From CAVVNP01 sp963800235 (lineage in GTDB: Bacteria; Actinomycetota; Acidimicrobiia; Acidimicrobiales; Iamiaceae), in the NCBI GenBank assembly GCA_963800235.1, contig CAWDAD010000004.1:186001-250000 (forward strand): DNA of 64,000 nucleotides. Reading direction: 5' to 3'. Positions 7,396 through 17,728 of the stretch are shown here, one piece after another. Every line of letters starts with the position of its first letter. Position 1 is the first letter of the stretch. The translations under genes and the position numbers were made by a program. The notes beneath the pieces were generated by a model. That model worked only from the letters and a program-made list of their open reading frames with translations. It had not been told where the DNA came from and did no database searches.

Positions 7396-8312
7396 CGGCC
7401 GCGCTCGTCCCGCCCGCCCGTCGGATCCTCCCCGCGCTGGTCGCGGCCGCCGTCCTGGCCGGCGTCCTCGTCGGCTGCTCGGTCGACGACCAGCCCCGGG
7501 TGGCGGTGGCGACCACGTCCCTGTCGGTCTACGACGGCTCGCGGCCCACCCCGGCCCGCGGGTCGGTGGCCGGTCACGACGGCCGCAGCCTCCCGACGAC
7601 GATCTGGTACCCCGCCGAAGGGGCGGGGCCGTGGCCCGTCGTGGTCTTCGCCCACGGCTGGAACGTCAACCCGACCTTCTACGACCGGCTCCTGAGCCGC
7701 TGGGCGGCGGCGGGCTACGTCGTCGCCGCTCCCGAGTTCCCGGGATCCGGGTCGGACTTCCCCGGGCCGGCCAACGGCAACGACCTGTTCCAGCAGGCCA
7801 TCGACCTCTCGGTGGTGCTCGACGCCCTCCTGGGCCCGTCGGCGCCGGCACCGGTCGCCGGCCGGCTCGACACCACCCGCATCGCCGCAGCCGGGCACTC
7901 CGACGGCGGTTCCACCGTGGCGGCCAAGGCCCTGAGCACCTGGGTGCGCGACGGCCGCTTCCGCGGCTACCTGGTGCTCTCCGGCGCCCTGCCTCCCATG
8001 CCCGGACCGTACGACGGCCGGAACTCGGGGCCGGTCCTCGTCGTCCAGGGCGACCAGGACCCCTACAACTTCGTGTCGGACGCCCGTCCCGTCTACGTCT
8101 TCAGCGCGAACCCGCCGAAGGCGTTCGTGGTGGCCACCGGCGGCGGACACGAGGCGCCGTACCTCGGTGACGGCGTCCAGGCCGACACGGTCCGGGCGGC
8201 GACCGTCGACTGGCTCGACTGGACCCTGGGCGGCGACGCCGCCGCCCACGACCGCTTCGTCGCCCGGGCGGGTAGCCCCGGCGTGACGACCCTGGAGTCG
8301 TCCGGGCTCTGA
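7392..8312 (+). CDS. Lipoprotein alpha/beta-hydrolase (dienelactone-hydrolase/cutinase-like)
   Basis: A 306-residue exported hydrolase. The N-terminus is a lipoprotein signal ending in VLVGCS (lipobox cysteine). The hydrolase core shows the oxyanion segment VVVFAHGWNVNP, the nucleophile elbow AAGHSDGGS (GxSxG), an acid-residue region VVQGDQDPYNF and the catalytic histidine in GGGHEAPYLG. The fold class resembles bacterial polyester/platelet-activating-factor acetylhydrolases; the true substrate is unknown. The gene is inserted between the fakA-like gene and recG, overlapping the former by 4 bp (GTGA), so it is likely cotranscribed with it although it appears unrelated functionally. Confidence 0.87.
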   Translation: MTAALVPPARRILPALVAAAVLAGVLVGCSVDDQPRVAVATTSLSVYDGSRPTPARGSVAGHDGRSLPTTIWYPAEGAGPWPVVVFAHGWNVNPTFYDRLLSRWAAAGYVVAAPEFPGSGSDFPGPANGNDLFQQAIDLSVVLDALLGPSAPAPVAGRLDTTRIAAAGHSDGGSTVAAKALSTWVRDGRFRGYLVLSGALPPMPGPYDGRNSGPVLVVQGDQDPYNFVSDARPVYVFSANPPKAFVVATGGGHEAPYLGDGVQADTVRAATVDWLDWTLGGDAAAHDRFVARAGSPGVTTLESSGL

Positions 8313-8324
8313 GGGTCGGGGCCG

Positions 8325-8330
8325 TAGCCT
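8325..8330 (+). promoter_or_regulatory. -10 element TAGCCT of recG (leaderless)
   Basis: TAGCCT ends 6 nt before the GTG at 8337. This geometry fits a leaderless transcript. Confidence 0.55.
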
Positions 8331-8336
8331 TCCGAC

Positions 8337-10536
8337 GTGGCACGGCGACTGCGGCAGCTGGCGAACCTGCCGGTCACCGAGCTGAAGGGCGTGGGCCCGG
8401 GGAGGGCGGAGGCCCTGGAGAAGGCGTTCGGCATCACGACGGTGCTCGACCTGCTCCTCCACCACCCCCGCCGCTACATCGACCGCACCAACCAGGCCCG
8501 CATCGCCGACCTGCACGAGGGCGACGAGGCCATGGTGCTGGCGCGGGTCACCCGCATCTCCGCGGTGCGGCCGAGGGGCGGCCGGGGCAGGGCTCGGGTC
8601 ACCGCCTCGGTCACCGACGGCTCGGGCCACCTCACGGTGACCTTCTTCAACCAGGGCTGGCGGGAGCGGCAGCTGCCGGTCGGGACCGAGTGCGTGCTGT
8701 TCGGCAAGGTCGGCACCTTCCGGGGTCGGCGCCAGCTGACCAACCCGGTGGTCGACCTGATCGGCGACCGCACCGGCCGCATCGTCCCCGTCTACCCGCA
8801 GTCCGAGAAGGAGCGCCTCACCACCTGGGACCAGAGCCGGTGGGAGGACGAGGTGCTCGAGCGGGCCGGCACCTTCGCCGACCCGGTCCCGGGCGAGGTG
8901 CTCCGCCGCTGGGACCTGATCGACCGGACCCGCGCCTTCACCGACATCCACCGGCCGACCGCCATGGAGGACATGCTCGCCGCCCGGCGTCGCCTGGTCT
9001 TCGACGAGCTGCTGCGCATCCAGCTCGAGCTGGTGCTGCGCAAGCGGGCGCTGGAGACCACCGCCACCGGCATCCGCCACGCCGTCGGGGCCGGGCGCGG
9101 GGCCTCGCCGGACCTGGTGGGCGAGCTGCACCGACGTCTGCCCTTCGCCCTCACCGGCGCGCAGCGGCGGGCGATCGCCGAGATCGAGGCCGATCTCGCC
9201 GCGCCGCTGCCCATGCACCGCCTGCTGCAGGGTGACGTCGGCGCCGGCAAGACCCTGGTGGCGGTCGAGCGCGCTGCTGGCCGGGATCCAGGGGGGCCAC
9301 CAGGGGGCGTTCATGGCCCCGACGACCGTCCTGGCCGAGCAGCACCACCTCGGCGTGTCCGCCCTGCTCGAGGGCGTCGAGGTCCCCGTCGAGGACGACG
9401 GGGCGACGCTGTTCTCCGGCCAGGGCCTCACCCGGCCGCTGCGGGTGGCGCTGCTCACCAACCGCACCGGCGTCGCCGAGCGGCGGCGCCTGGCCGAGCA
9501 GCTGGCCGACGGCTCGGTCGACCTGCTGGTCGGGACCCACGCCCTGATCGAGGAGGGGGTCCGCTTCTCCCGGCTCGGCGTGGTGGTCATCGACGAGCAG
9601 CACCGCTTCGGTGTCGAGCAGCGGGCCGCCCTCCGCGAGAAGGGGGCCGGCGGGGCGACCCCCGACGTGCTGGTGATGACCGCCACGCCGATCCCGAGGA
9701 CGGCGGCGATGACCGTCTACGGCGACCTCGACGTCTCCGTGCTCGACGAGCTGCCACCGGGGCGGACGCCGATCGTGACGACGTGGGTGCGCACCGGAGC
9801 CGGCGGGGACTCGGCCCCCTCCGACGCCGAGGCGGGGGTCTGGGAGCACGTGCGCGGCGAGGTCGCCGGCGGGCGCCAGGCCTACGTGGTCTGCCCGCTG
9901 ATCGAGGAGTCCGAGAAGCTCGAGGCCCGGTCGGCCGAGCAGACCTACGCCGAGCTGACCGCCGAGGGGACCGGGCCGCTCGACGGGCTGTCGGTGGCGC
10001 TGCTGCACGGCCAGCTGCCGTCGGCGGAGAAGGCGGGGATCATGGAGCGCTTCCGGTCGGGCGAGCTCGACGTGCTGGTCAGCACGACGGTCATCGAGGT
10101 CGGCGTCGACGTCCCCAACGCCACCTCCATGGTCATCCTCGACGCCGACCGGTTCGGCATCGCCCAGCTCCACCAGCTGCGGGGTCGGGTCGGCCGGGGG
10201 GCGGCCCGGTCGTCGTGCTTCCTGGTCGGCGCCGGTTCGACGCCGGAGGGCGAGGCCCGGCTGGAGGCCCTGGTCGGCAGCACCGACGGGTTCGAGCTGG
10301 CCGAGATCGACCTCGACCTCCGGGGGGAGGGCACGATCATGGGGGAGCGGCAGAAGGGGCGGAACGACCTGAAGCTGGCGTCCTTGCGTCGGGACCGGGT
10401 CTGGGTCGAGCGGGCCCGGGAGGTGGCCTTCGAGCTGGTCGACGCCGATCCGGAGCTGGCCGACCACCCCGACCTGCGGGACGAGGTGGCGCTGCTGCTC
10501 GGCGACGACGACACCGAGTTCCTGCTGAAGTCCTGA
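8337..10536 (+). CDS. recG: ATP-dependent DNA helicase RecG, frame broken by one extra base
   Basis: RecG reverses stalled replication forks and branch-migrates Holliday junctions. The first frame (GTG at 8337) gives the N-terminal wedge domain and reaches Walker A, LLQGDVGAGKTLVAVE (GDVGAGKT at residues 299-306). The rest of the protein is in the +1 frame, entering at about 9271 with ALLAGIQGGHQGAFMAPTTV, then DEQHRFG (motif II), TATPIPRT (motif III) and LRGRVGRG (motif VI), ending at 10536. Removing one base (C9270 or a neighbour in GAGCGCGCTG) restores a protein of about 732 residues whose spacing between GKT and MAPT equals that of E. coli RecG. It may be a sequencing error, a recent mutation or, less likely, recoding. 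The first frame happens to stay open to 10874, but its translation beyond 9270 is not RecG. Confidence 0.9.
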
Positions 10537-10594
10537 CCGTCGCGGCCGTCCCGGATCCACCCGGTCGGCCGGGTGTCGGGCCGGCACCCGCCGG

Positions 10595-10600
10595 TAGGTT
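10595..10600 (+). promoter_or_regulatory. -10 element TAGGTT of the PPOX gene (leaderless)
   Basis: TAGGTT ends 8 nt before the ATG at 10609. Confidence 0.5.
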
Positions 10601-10608
10601 CGACCTCC

Positions 10609-11001
10609 ATGACGATCGATGCAGACCTGCGAGCCCTGGCGACCGGCAAGAACTTCGGCGCCATCACCACCGTCCTGCCGAGCGGTCACCCCCAGACGCA
10701 GATCATCTGGGTCGACGCCGACGACGACCACGTGATGATCAACACCGAGGTGCACCGCCGGAAGTTCAAGAACGTCGAGGCCAACCCGCTGGCCACCCTG
10801 ACGATCTGGGACGCCGAGACGCCGTACCGCTACGTCGAGGCCCGGGGCCGGGTGGTCGAGACGGTCACAGGTGACGAGGCTCGGGCCCACATCGACGAGC
10901 TGGCCCGCCGCTACACCGGCGAGGACTACGCCAACCCGATCCAGTCCGAGCGGGTGATCGTCAAGATCGAGCCCGAGCAGGTCCACAAGCAGGGCTTCTG
11001 A
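10609..11001 (+). CDS. PPOX-class pyridoxamine-5'-phosphate-oxidase-like (probable F420-dependent) protein
   Basis: A 130-residue split-barrel flavin/F420-binding protein. FGAITTVLPSGHPQTQIIWVD near the N-terminus, MINTEVHRRKFKNVEANPLA and the phosphate-binding VEARGRVVE motif fit the PPOX-class F420-dependent enzymes common in actinobacteria. These reduce or oxidise small substrates in the cytosol. The substrate is unknown and the cofactor (FMN versus F420) is inferred from similarity. It stands alone between recG and a glycosyltransferase gene. Confidence 0.88.
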   Translation: MTIDADLRALATGKNFGAITTVLPSGHPQTQIIWVDADDDHVMINTEVHRRKFKNVEANPLATLTIWDAETPYRYVEARGRVVETVTGDEARAHIDELARRYTGEDYANPIQSERVIVKIEPEQVHKQGF

Positions 11002-11092
11002 GCCCGGCGGCGCGACCGGCCACGCGGGTGGCGCGCCGTCGCCGTCGGCGCGCGCGCCGGCTCGACCCGCCGCGCTCTGGGAGAGTCGGGGC

Positions 11093-12925
11093 GTGACCGA
11101 CACGGCGGCGCCGCCCGCCACCGACGGACGGGCCGACCGCCCGAGCGGGGACGCCCGCCAGAGCGAGGAGGCCGGTGCCGCGACGTCCGCGGCGGCGGGT
11201 GCCGCCGGCCGGCTGGCGTCCTCGCCGGCGGCACGGCGGTGGCTCGCGCGCATGGCGGTGGTGGTGCTGCTCGGCGCCATGGGCCTGCAGCTGGCGGCGG
11301 CGGTCCGGCACGACTCGGCCACCTACGACGAGCCGGTCAACGTCCGCTCCGGGCTGCTGTACGCCCTCGACCACGACCTGACGCCGAACCCGGACCACCC
11401 GCCGCTGATCAAGGCGCTGGGCGGGTGGGCGATCCGCCTGCTGCGCGACGACCCCCGGCGCGACCTGCGGTCGTTCACCGAGATCTACTTCCCGGCGGCC
11501 CCCCAGTACGGCAAGCGGGCGCTGGCCGACGACGCACGGGCGCAGGGCGCCATCCGGGCGGCGCGGGTGCCGTCCGTGCTCCTCACCGTCGCCCTCGGGC
11601 TGGTCGTCTACGCCTTCGCCCGGGACCTCTTCGGCCGCCTGGCCGGCGTGGTGTCACTCGCGGCGTACGCCTTCTCACCCGAGCTCGTCGGCCACGGGCA
11701 CCTGGCGACCAACGACCTGCCGGCGGCCGGCTTCGTGCTCCTGGCCAGCTGGTGCCTCCTGCGCGCCCTGCGACAGCCCGAGCCCGACGTGCGGCGTCGA
11801 TGGCTCGTCGGTGCCGGCCTGGCCCTCGGTGGCGGCCTGGCCAGCAAGTACCAGGTCCTGCTGTACGTCCCGGCGGTCGCAGCCGGGGCCGGGTTCGTGG
11901 CGTGGCGCACCCTGCCGCCAGGGCTGGGGCGGCGGGCCCTGGCGGCGCGGATCGCCCGGTGGGTCGGGCTCGTCGTCGGCCTGGCGGTGGCGGTCGTGTG
12001 GGCGGTGACGGCGGCCGTCGACCCGCACGCGCTGCTGCACGCGCCGCCGACCGGGTTCGGCGACGGCGACACCTCGCTCGTCGCGCGCGTGATCGGCTGG
12101 CTCCCGCTCCCCGCGGTGTACCGAGCGGGTCTGCGCTACCAGAACGCCTACAGCCGGGTCCCCAAGGTCGGCTTCCTGCAGGGCCAGGCCTACCTGGGGC
12201 ACCGCTGGTGGTACGACCCCGTCGTCCTGTCGATGAAGTACCCGCTCGTCGTCATCGGGCTCTGGGCGGCCGGCATCGTCGTGGTCGTGCGGCGGCGCCG
12301 GCTGGTGGCCGCGGTCCTCGTGCTGCTGCCGGCCGCGCTGGTGCTCGGCCTCGGCATGGCCAAGGCGGCCGACATCGGCGACCGCTACGTCATCGGCACC
12401 CCCCTGCTGCTGGCGGTCGTCGCCGGGGCGCCGTTCGCGGCGCGCCGGTCGTCGGCGCCGGTCGGGAAGGGGCGACCCCGGTACCTGCGACCGGCGGCCG
12501 TGCGGATGGGGGCAGCGGTCGCGGTCGTGGCGCTGCTCGGTGCGGTGGCCCTCGGTGCGCGCGGCCACGAGCTCGCCTACGTCAACCGCGCGTGGGGCGG
12601 CACCGGGCACGCCTACCAGCTGGTGTCCGACTCGGCGGTCGACTGGGGGCAGGACCTCGGCGCGCTGTCCACCTGGCTCCGGCGCAACGCCCGCGGTCGG
12701 CCGGTGTACCTCGACTACTTCGGCACCAGCGCGCCCGCCGGCTTCGGCATCGAGGCGGTGCCCGTCGACGCCGTGCAGGCCGCCGAGGTGCAGGACGGGT
12801 TCGTCGCCGTCTCGGCCACCGAGTACAACCGCAACCGGGGTCGGCTGGCGGTGCTCGGTGACCCGGTGGCCGTCGTCGGCGGCTCGATCCTCGTCTTCGA
12901 GCGGCACCTGGTACCGGGCGCCTGA
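11093..12925 (+). CDS. Membrane glycosyltransferase of the PMT/ArnT (GT39) superfamily
   Basis: A 610-residue multi-pass membrane protein. After a low-complexity N-terminal ~45 residues comes the first membrane segment (MAVVVLLGAMGLQLAAAV) and then the external loop DSATYDEPVNVRSG, whose Asp-Glu corresponds to the catalytic D-E of PMT/ArnT enzymes, followed by HPPLIKALGGWAIRLL. Further membrane segments continue to about residue 490, and a periplasmic C-terminal domain contains DSAVDWGQDL. These enzymes transfer sugars from polyprenyl-phosphate donors to proteins or glycolipids outside the membrane. The acceptor is unknown. The GTG start at 11093 gives the longest plausible N-terminus. Confidence 0.85.
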   Translation: MTDTAAPPATDGRADRPSGDARQSEEAGAATSAAAGAAGRLASSPAARRWLARMAVVVLLGAMGLQLAAAVRHDSATYDEPVNVRSGLLYALDHDLTPNPDHPPLIKALGGWAIRLLRDDPRRDLRSFTEIYFPAAPQYGKRALADDARAQGAIRAARVPSVLLTVALGLVVYAFARDLFGRLAGVVSLAAYAFSPELVGHGHLATNDLPAAGFVLLASWCLLRALRQPEPDVRRRWLVGAGLALGGGLASKYQVLLYVPAVAAGAGFVAWRTLPPGLGRRALAARIARWVGLVVGLAVAVVWAVTAAVDPHALLHAPPTGFGDGDTSLVARVIGWLPLPAVYRAGLRYQNAYSRVPKVGFLQGQAYLGHRWWYDPVVLSMKYPLVVIGLWAAGIVVVVRRRRLVAAVLVLLPAALVLGLGMAKAADIGDRYVIGTPLLLAVVAGAPFAARRSSAPVGKGRPRYLRPAAVRMGAAVAVVALLGAVALGARGHELAYVNRAWGGTGHAYQLVSDSAVDWGQDLGALSTWLRRNARGRPVYLDYFGTSAPAGFGIEAVPVDAVQAAEVQDGFVAVSATEYNRNRGRLAVLGDPVAVVGGSILVFERHLVPGA

Positions 12926-12947
12926 GCCGGGCGGACGGTCGGGCCCG

Positions 12948-13118
12948 TCAGGCTTCGCCCTCGTCGGGGAGCACGAGGTCCCACCGGTCGAGGCAGTCCT
13001 CGCACCGGTAGGCGACGATCTCGCCGGGCTGCCACCGCCCGTCCTCGGGCGGGTGGGTCAGGAGGTGGCACCGGCCGCCGCAGTCGATGCAGTCGATGTT
13101 CGTCTCGGGCTCGACCAC
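12948..13118 (-). CDS. Small zinc-ribbon-like protein
   Basis: A 56-residue protein with cysteine pairs IDCIDCGGRCHL and YRCEDCLDRWDL, the latter followed by an acidic end, consistent with one zinc-ribbon fold. I do not recognise a characterised family; similar short proteins occur in actinobacteria. The GTG at 13118 is the best in-frame start, but no clear ribosome binding site precedes it, so the start is uncertain. The gene is convergent with the GT39 gene and divergent from the ABC-F leader. Confidence 0.65.
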   Translation of the reverse strand: MVEPETNIDCIDCGGRCHLLTHPPEDGRWQPGEIVAYRCEDCLDRWDLVLPDEGEA

Positions 13119-13186
13119 CGGGCTCAGCGCCGCCGCACGTCGACCGCGGTGCCGGAACTCCAACGCACCCGGCCGACGGTACCGGC

Positions 13187-13252
13187 TACCGTCGGGCCCG
13201 ATGCGCTGAGCGACCTCCTCGACCGTCCCGCCCCGTCCCGAGAGGTCCCCGC
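13187..13252 (+). promoter_or_regulatory. ABC-F leader: leaderless two-codon ORF and ribosome-binding-site hairpin
   Basis: A -10 TACCGT (13187-13192) lies 8 nt before ATG CGC TGA (13201-13209), a Met-Arg-stop ORF placed where a leaderless transcript would begin. GACCTCCTCG (13212-13221) can pair with CGAGAGGTC (13239-13247), nine base pairs with one bulged C and a 17-nt loop. The right arm contains GAGAGG (13240-13245), the ribosome binding site of the ABC-F gene. A ribosome on the small ORF would cover the left arm and free the binding site. The regulatory reading is inference. Confidence 0.5.
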
Positions 13253-14962
<1,710 letters not shown>

Positions 14963-15015
14963 ACCCGGCATCGCACGGACGCCGGCCATTCGCCGATCCG
15001 CCACCTGCGCCCTAC

Positions 15016-15021
15016 TACCGT
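15016..15021 (+). promoter_or_regulatory. -10 element TACCGT of the SecD-like lipoprotein gene (leaderless)
   Basis: TACCGT ends 8 nt before the GTG at 15030. Confidence 0.5.
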
Positions 15022-15029
15022 CCCAGCCC

Positions 15030-15917
15030 GTGCCTGCGAACCGAACCGCCCGCCGCACCCTCGCCGCCTGCCTGCTGGCCCTGACCCTCGGCGTCGCCGG
15101 CGCCTGCTCCTCGAGCTCGTCCGGCTCGGGTCCGAGCTCCGGGGCGCTGGCGACCGACGTCAACGGTCCGAGCGTCGGCGGCACCACCATCCCCTCCGGC
15201 GCCGCGGTGGTCACCTTCACCCCGCAGTCCACCGTCGACGCCGCCACCCTCGACCAGGTGGCCCAGGTGCTGCGGGACCGGGCCGCCGCCCTGTCGCTGA
15301 AGGGGGTGGTCGTCGACGTCAAGGGCGACAAGGTCGAGGCGAGCGTCCCGAAGGGGATCTCCACGGCCACCGTCCGGTCCCTCGGCGACCAGAAGGCCCT
15401 CGGCTTCCGGCCCGTCCAGCAGGCGTTCCCCGGCGGGGCCAACGACAACACCGGTGCGCCCCGGTGCTCGTCGCCCCAGGCCACCGCGACCGCTCCGTGC
15501 CTGGCGGCCGACGACAAGGATCCGGGCTCGACGCTGCTGCTCGGGCCGTCGGTCGTCGACGGCAGCGTGCTCGACCAGGTGGTCGCCGCCCGGTCCGGCA
15601 GCACCTGGTCGGTCACCATCAAGGTCGCCGACGCCCAGCGGGCGAAGCTCAGCACGGTGCTGGCCTGCCCCTCCGGCCAGACCTGCTCGTCCGACGTCGG
15701 CGGCCGGTTCGCCATGGTGCTCGACGGCCAGGTGATCTCCTCGCCCAAGGTCACTGCGCAGACCGTCGCCGACACCGACCTCACCATCAGCGGCCTCGAC
15801 CAGACCAAGGCCGAGAAGCTGGCCGACGACCTCCGCGTCGCCTCCAAGCCCCTCCCGGTGGCCCTCCAGGCCGCGTCGAGCGCGCCCCGGTGGGCCGGAC
15901 ACCCGTGGCGGACGTGA
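15030..15917 (+). CDS. Lipoprotein resembling the extracytoplasmic P1 domain of SecD
   Basis: A 295-residue exported protein with a lipoprotein-type signal ending VAGAC (Cys26). The mature part reads like the large external domain of SecD: LDQVAQVLRDRAAALSLKGV with VDVKGDKVEASVPKGI matches the segment in which SecD repeats NRVxALGV and PG, and RFAMVLDGQVISSPKV, then LTISGLDQTKAEKLADDLR, then LPVAL match the conserved FAIVLDG-x-V, G-x-F-x-x-x-EA and LPV motifs. None of SecD's membrane segments is present. True SecD uses this domain to bind emerging proteins. An anchored stand-alone version could act in protein release at the membrane, but that is inference. Confidence 0.75.
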   Translation: MPANRTARRTLAACLLALTLGVAGACSSSSSGSGPSSGALATDVNGPSVGGTTIPSGAAVVTFTPQSTVDAATLDQVAQVLRDRAAALSLKGVVVDVKGDKVEASVPKGISTATVRSLGDQKALGFRPVQQAFPGGANDNTGAPRCSSPQATATAPCLAADDKDPGSTLLLGPSVVDGSVLDQVVAARSGSTWSVTIKVADAQRAKLSTVLACPSGQTCSSDVGGRFAMVLDGQVISSPKVTAQTVADTDLTISGLDQTKAEKLADDLRVASKPLPVALQAASSAPRWAGHPWRT

Positions 15918-16047
15918 GCGCTCGGGTCGTGGTCCCCGGAGCCGGCACCGGGCCCGAGACCGCCCGCGGCCCTTCCGTGCGCCCCGTCGCCGCCCGGTGG
16001 CTCCGGGAGCGGCCGGAGCGGATCATCGCCACGGCGGGTCGCTAGCG

Positions 16048-16638
16048 GTGCGGGTCGTCGCCGGATCGGTGCGGGGACGCCGGCTGGTCGCCCCGGAGGG
16101 ACCCGACACCCGACCGACCTCCGACCGGGTCCGTGAGGCGACCTTCAACGCCCTGGCCAGCCTCGGTGCGCTGGACGGCGCCGAGGTGCTCGACCTCTTC
16201 GCCGGCTCCGGTGCCCTCGGCATCGAAGCCCTCTCGCGCGGCGCAGCGTCGGCCACCTTCGTCGAGTCCCGCCCCGCGGCCCGCGAGGCGATCGGGACGA
16301 ACCTGTCCACCCTCGGGCTCGACCGGGCGGCCCGGGTCGTCGCCGACGATGCGTGGGCGTTCCTGGGACGGGAGGCGACCGGCTTCGACCTCGTGCTGCT
16401 CGACCCGCCCTACGCCTTCGACCGGTGGCCCGAGCTCGGCGCGGCCGTCGGCCACCTGGCCGACCCGGGGGCGGTGCTCGTGGCCGAGGCGGGCGACGAG
16501 GTCGACCTCGGGGCCGGCTGGGAGGTGCTCAGGGCCAAGCGGTACGGCGGTACGGTGGTGCAGCTGGCCCGGCGATCCGCGCTGCCGGGCGGCGACACCG
16601 AAGCAAGCTACGAAGCAAGCACCGGAGCCAAGCCGTGA
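16048..16638 (+). CDS. rsmD: 16S rRNA (guanine-966-N2)-methyltransferase RsmD
   Basis: A 196-residue cytosolic methyltransferase. The N-terminus VRVVAGSVRGRRLVAPEG and the PTSDRVREATFNAL block are typical of RsmD. The SAM-binding motif VLDLFAGSGALGIEALSRG and the catalytic DPPY motif (LLDPPYAF) are intact. It methylates G966 (E. coli numbering) in 16S rRNA. The GTG at 16048 is chosen because family homology begins there. The gene ends in a GTGA overlap with coaD, its usual partner. Confidence 0.95.
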   Translation: MRVVAGSVRGRRLVAPEGPDTRPTSDRVREATFNALASLGALDGAEVLDLFAGSGALGIEALSRGAASATFVESRPAAREAIGTNLSTLGLDRAARVVADDAWAFLGREATGFDLVLLDPPYAFDRWPELGAAVGHLADPGAVLVAEAGDEVDLGAGWEVLRAKRYGGTVVQLARRSALPGGDTEASYEASTGAKP

Positions 16639-17114
16639 CCGTCGTCCTCTACCCGGGTTCCTTCGACCCGGTGCACAACGGCCACATCGAGCTGATCGAG
16701 GTGGCCTCGAAGCTCTACGACCAGGTGATCGTGGCCGCCATGCGGAACCCGCAGAAGGGCGAGCCGCTCTTCTCGCTGGACGACCGCAAGGCCATGCTCG
16801 CCGAGTCGGTCAGCCACCTGCCCAACGTCGAGATCACCTCCTTCGCCCGCCTGGTCGTCGACCTGGCACGCGAGGTCGAGGCCGACTTCATCGTGAAGGG
16901 CCTCCGGGTGGTGTCGGACTTCGAGTCCGAGCTGATGCAGGCCCAGATGAACTTCGCGGTGTCCGGCGTCCACACGACCTTCATCCCGTCTGCCACCACG
17001 CACTCCTTCCTCGCGTCCAAGCTGATCCGCGAGATCGCCCGCTTCGGTGGCGACGTGAGCACCATGGTCCCCCCGTCGGTGGCCAAGCGACTGGCCGAGA
17101 GGTTCCCTGCATGA
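16635..17114 (+). CDS. coaD: Pantetheine-phosphate adenylyltransferase
   Basis: A 159-residue enzyme of coenzyme A synthesis that transfers AMP from ATP to 4'-phosphopantetheine. YPGSFDPVHNGHIELIEVA contains the nucleotidyltransferase HxGH motif (HNGH), FIVKGLRVVSDFESELMQAQMN is partly shown here as the KGLR substrate loop, and the C-terminal ATTHSFLASKLIREIA supplies the S-x-x-x-S-S-x-x-R-type helix with Ser in place of Ser-Ser. Start and stop overlap with rsmD and the next gene by 4 bp, indicating one operon. Confidence 0.96.
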   Translation: MTVVLYPGSFDPVHNGHIELIEVASKLYDQVIVAAMRNPQKGEPLFSLDDRKAMLAESVSHLPNVEITSFARLVVDLAREVEADFIVKGLRVVSDFESELMQAQMNFAVSGVHTTFIPSATTHSFLASKLIREIARFGGDVSTMVPPSVAKRLAERFPA

Positions 17115-17728
17115 GCACGTACTCCGATCACGACCCCGACCTGCGGGGCGACCCCGACGAGGACGAGGTGCTGCCCGTCTCGACCGATCCGGCCGAGCTG
17201 GCGCAGATGCCCGACTCCTACGAGCTCATGCGCCAGGCCGCCGACCTGGTCGCCGCCGGTCGCCCGATGCCCCTGTCGGCGTCGGTCATGGTCAACCGCG
17301 ACGAGGTCCTGGGCCTGCTCGACCAGGCCACCGAGTCGTTCCCGGAGGCGCTGCGGGCCGCCCGGTGGCTCCTGAAGGAGCGCGAGGAGTACCTGGCCAA
17401 GGTCCACCGCGAGGGCGAGGAGATCCTCGAGGCGGCCCGGGCCCGGGCCGAGCGCATGGTGCAGCGGACCGAGGTGGTCAAGGCGGCCGAGCAGCGCGCC
17501 CGCAAGGTGATCGAGGACGCCGAGACCGAGGCGCGCCGCATGCGCCACGAGTGCGAGGACTTCTGCGACCAGAAGCTGGCCAGCTTCGAGATCGTGCTCG
17601 CTCGCACCACCCGCATGGTCGTGAACGGCCGGCAGAAGCTGCAGGCCACCGCCCTGCCGCGCGAGGAGGCCGAGCACGAGGACGAGCCGGCCGACGACTC
17701 CGGCTTCTTCGACCAGGACCAGGTGTGA
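17111..17728 (+). CDS. DivIVA-like coiled-coil protein between coaD and DUF177
   Basis: A 205-residue protein with an acidic N-terminus, then SYELMRQAADLVAAGRPMPLSA, VMVNRDEVLGLLDQA, and a long charged helix (about residues 85-165: WLLKEREEYLAKVHREGEEI, ARARAERMVQRTEVVKAAEQ). This arrangement, a short folded N-terminal part and a coiled coil, is found in DivIVA/SepIVA-like proteins encoded near coaD in actinobacteria such as mycobacteria. Such proteins help place growth or division sites; this function is by analogy. It overlaps coaD (ATGA) and the DUF177 gene (GTG start at 17725). Confidence 0.82.
   Translation: MSTYSDHDPDLRGDPDEDEVLPVSTDPAELAQMPDSYELMRQAADLVAAGRPMPLSASVMVNRDEVLGLLDQATESFPEALRAARWLLKEREEYLAKVHREGEEILEAARARAERMVQRTEVVKAAEQRARKVIEDAETEARRMRHECEDFCDQKLASFEIVLARTTRMVVNGRQKLQATALPREEAEHEDEPADDSGFFDQDQV

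Noticed and set aside
6297..9686. An 1129-codon open frame on the minus strand, and similar long antisense frames at 13124-15847, 38316-41060 and 52795-55737
   Set aside because: They lie opposite well-recognised genes (fakA-like, recG, ABC-F, ffh, SMC-like) and translate to low-complexity Arg/Gly/Val sequence; long antisense frames are expected at this GC content.
8337..10874. A single 845-codon recG reading frame
   Set aside because: After about 9270 this frame encodes Arg/Gly-rich sequence unrelated to RecG; all helicase motifs II-VI are in another frame ending at 10536.
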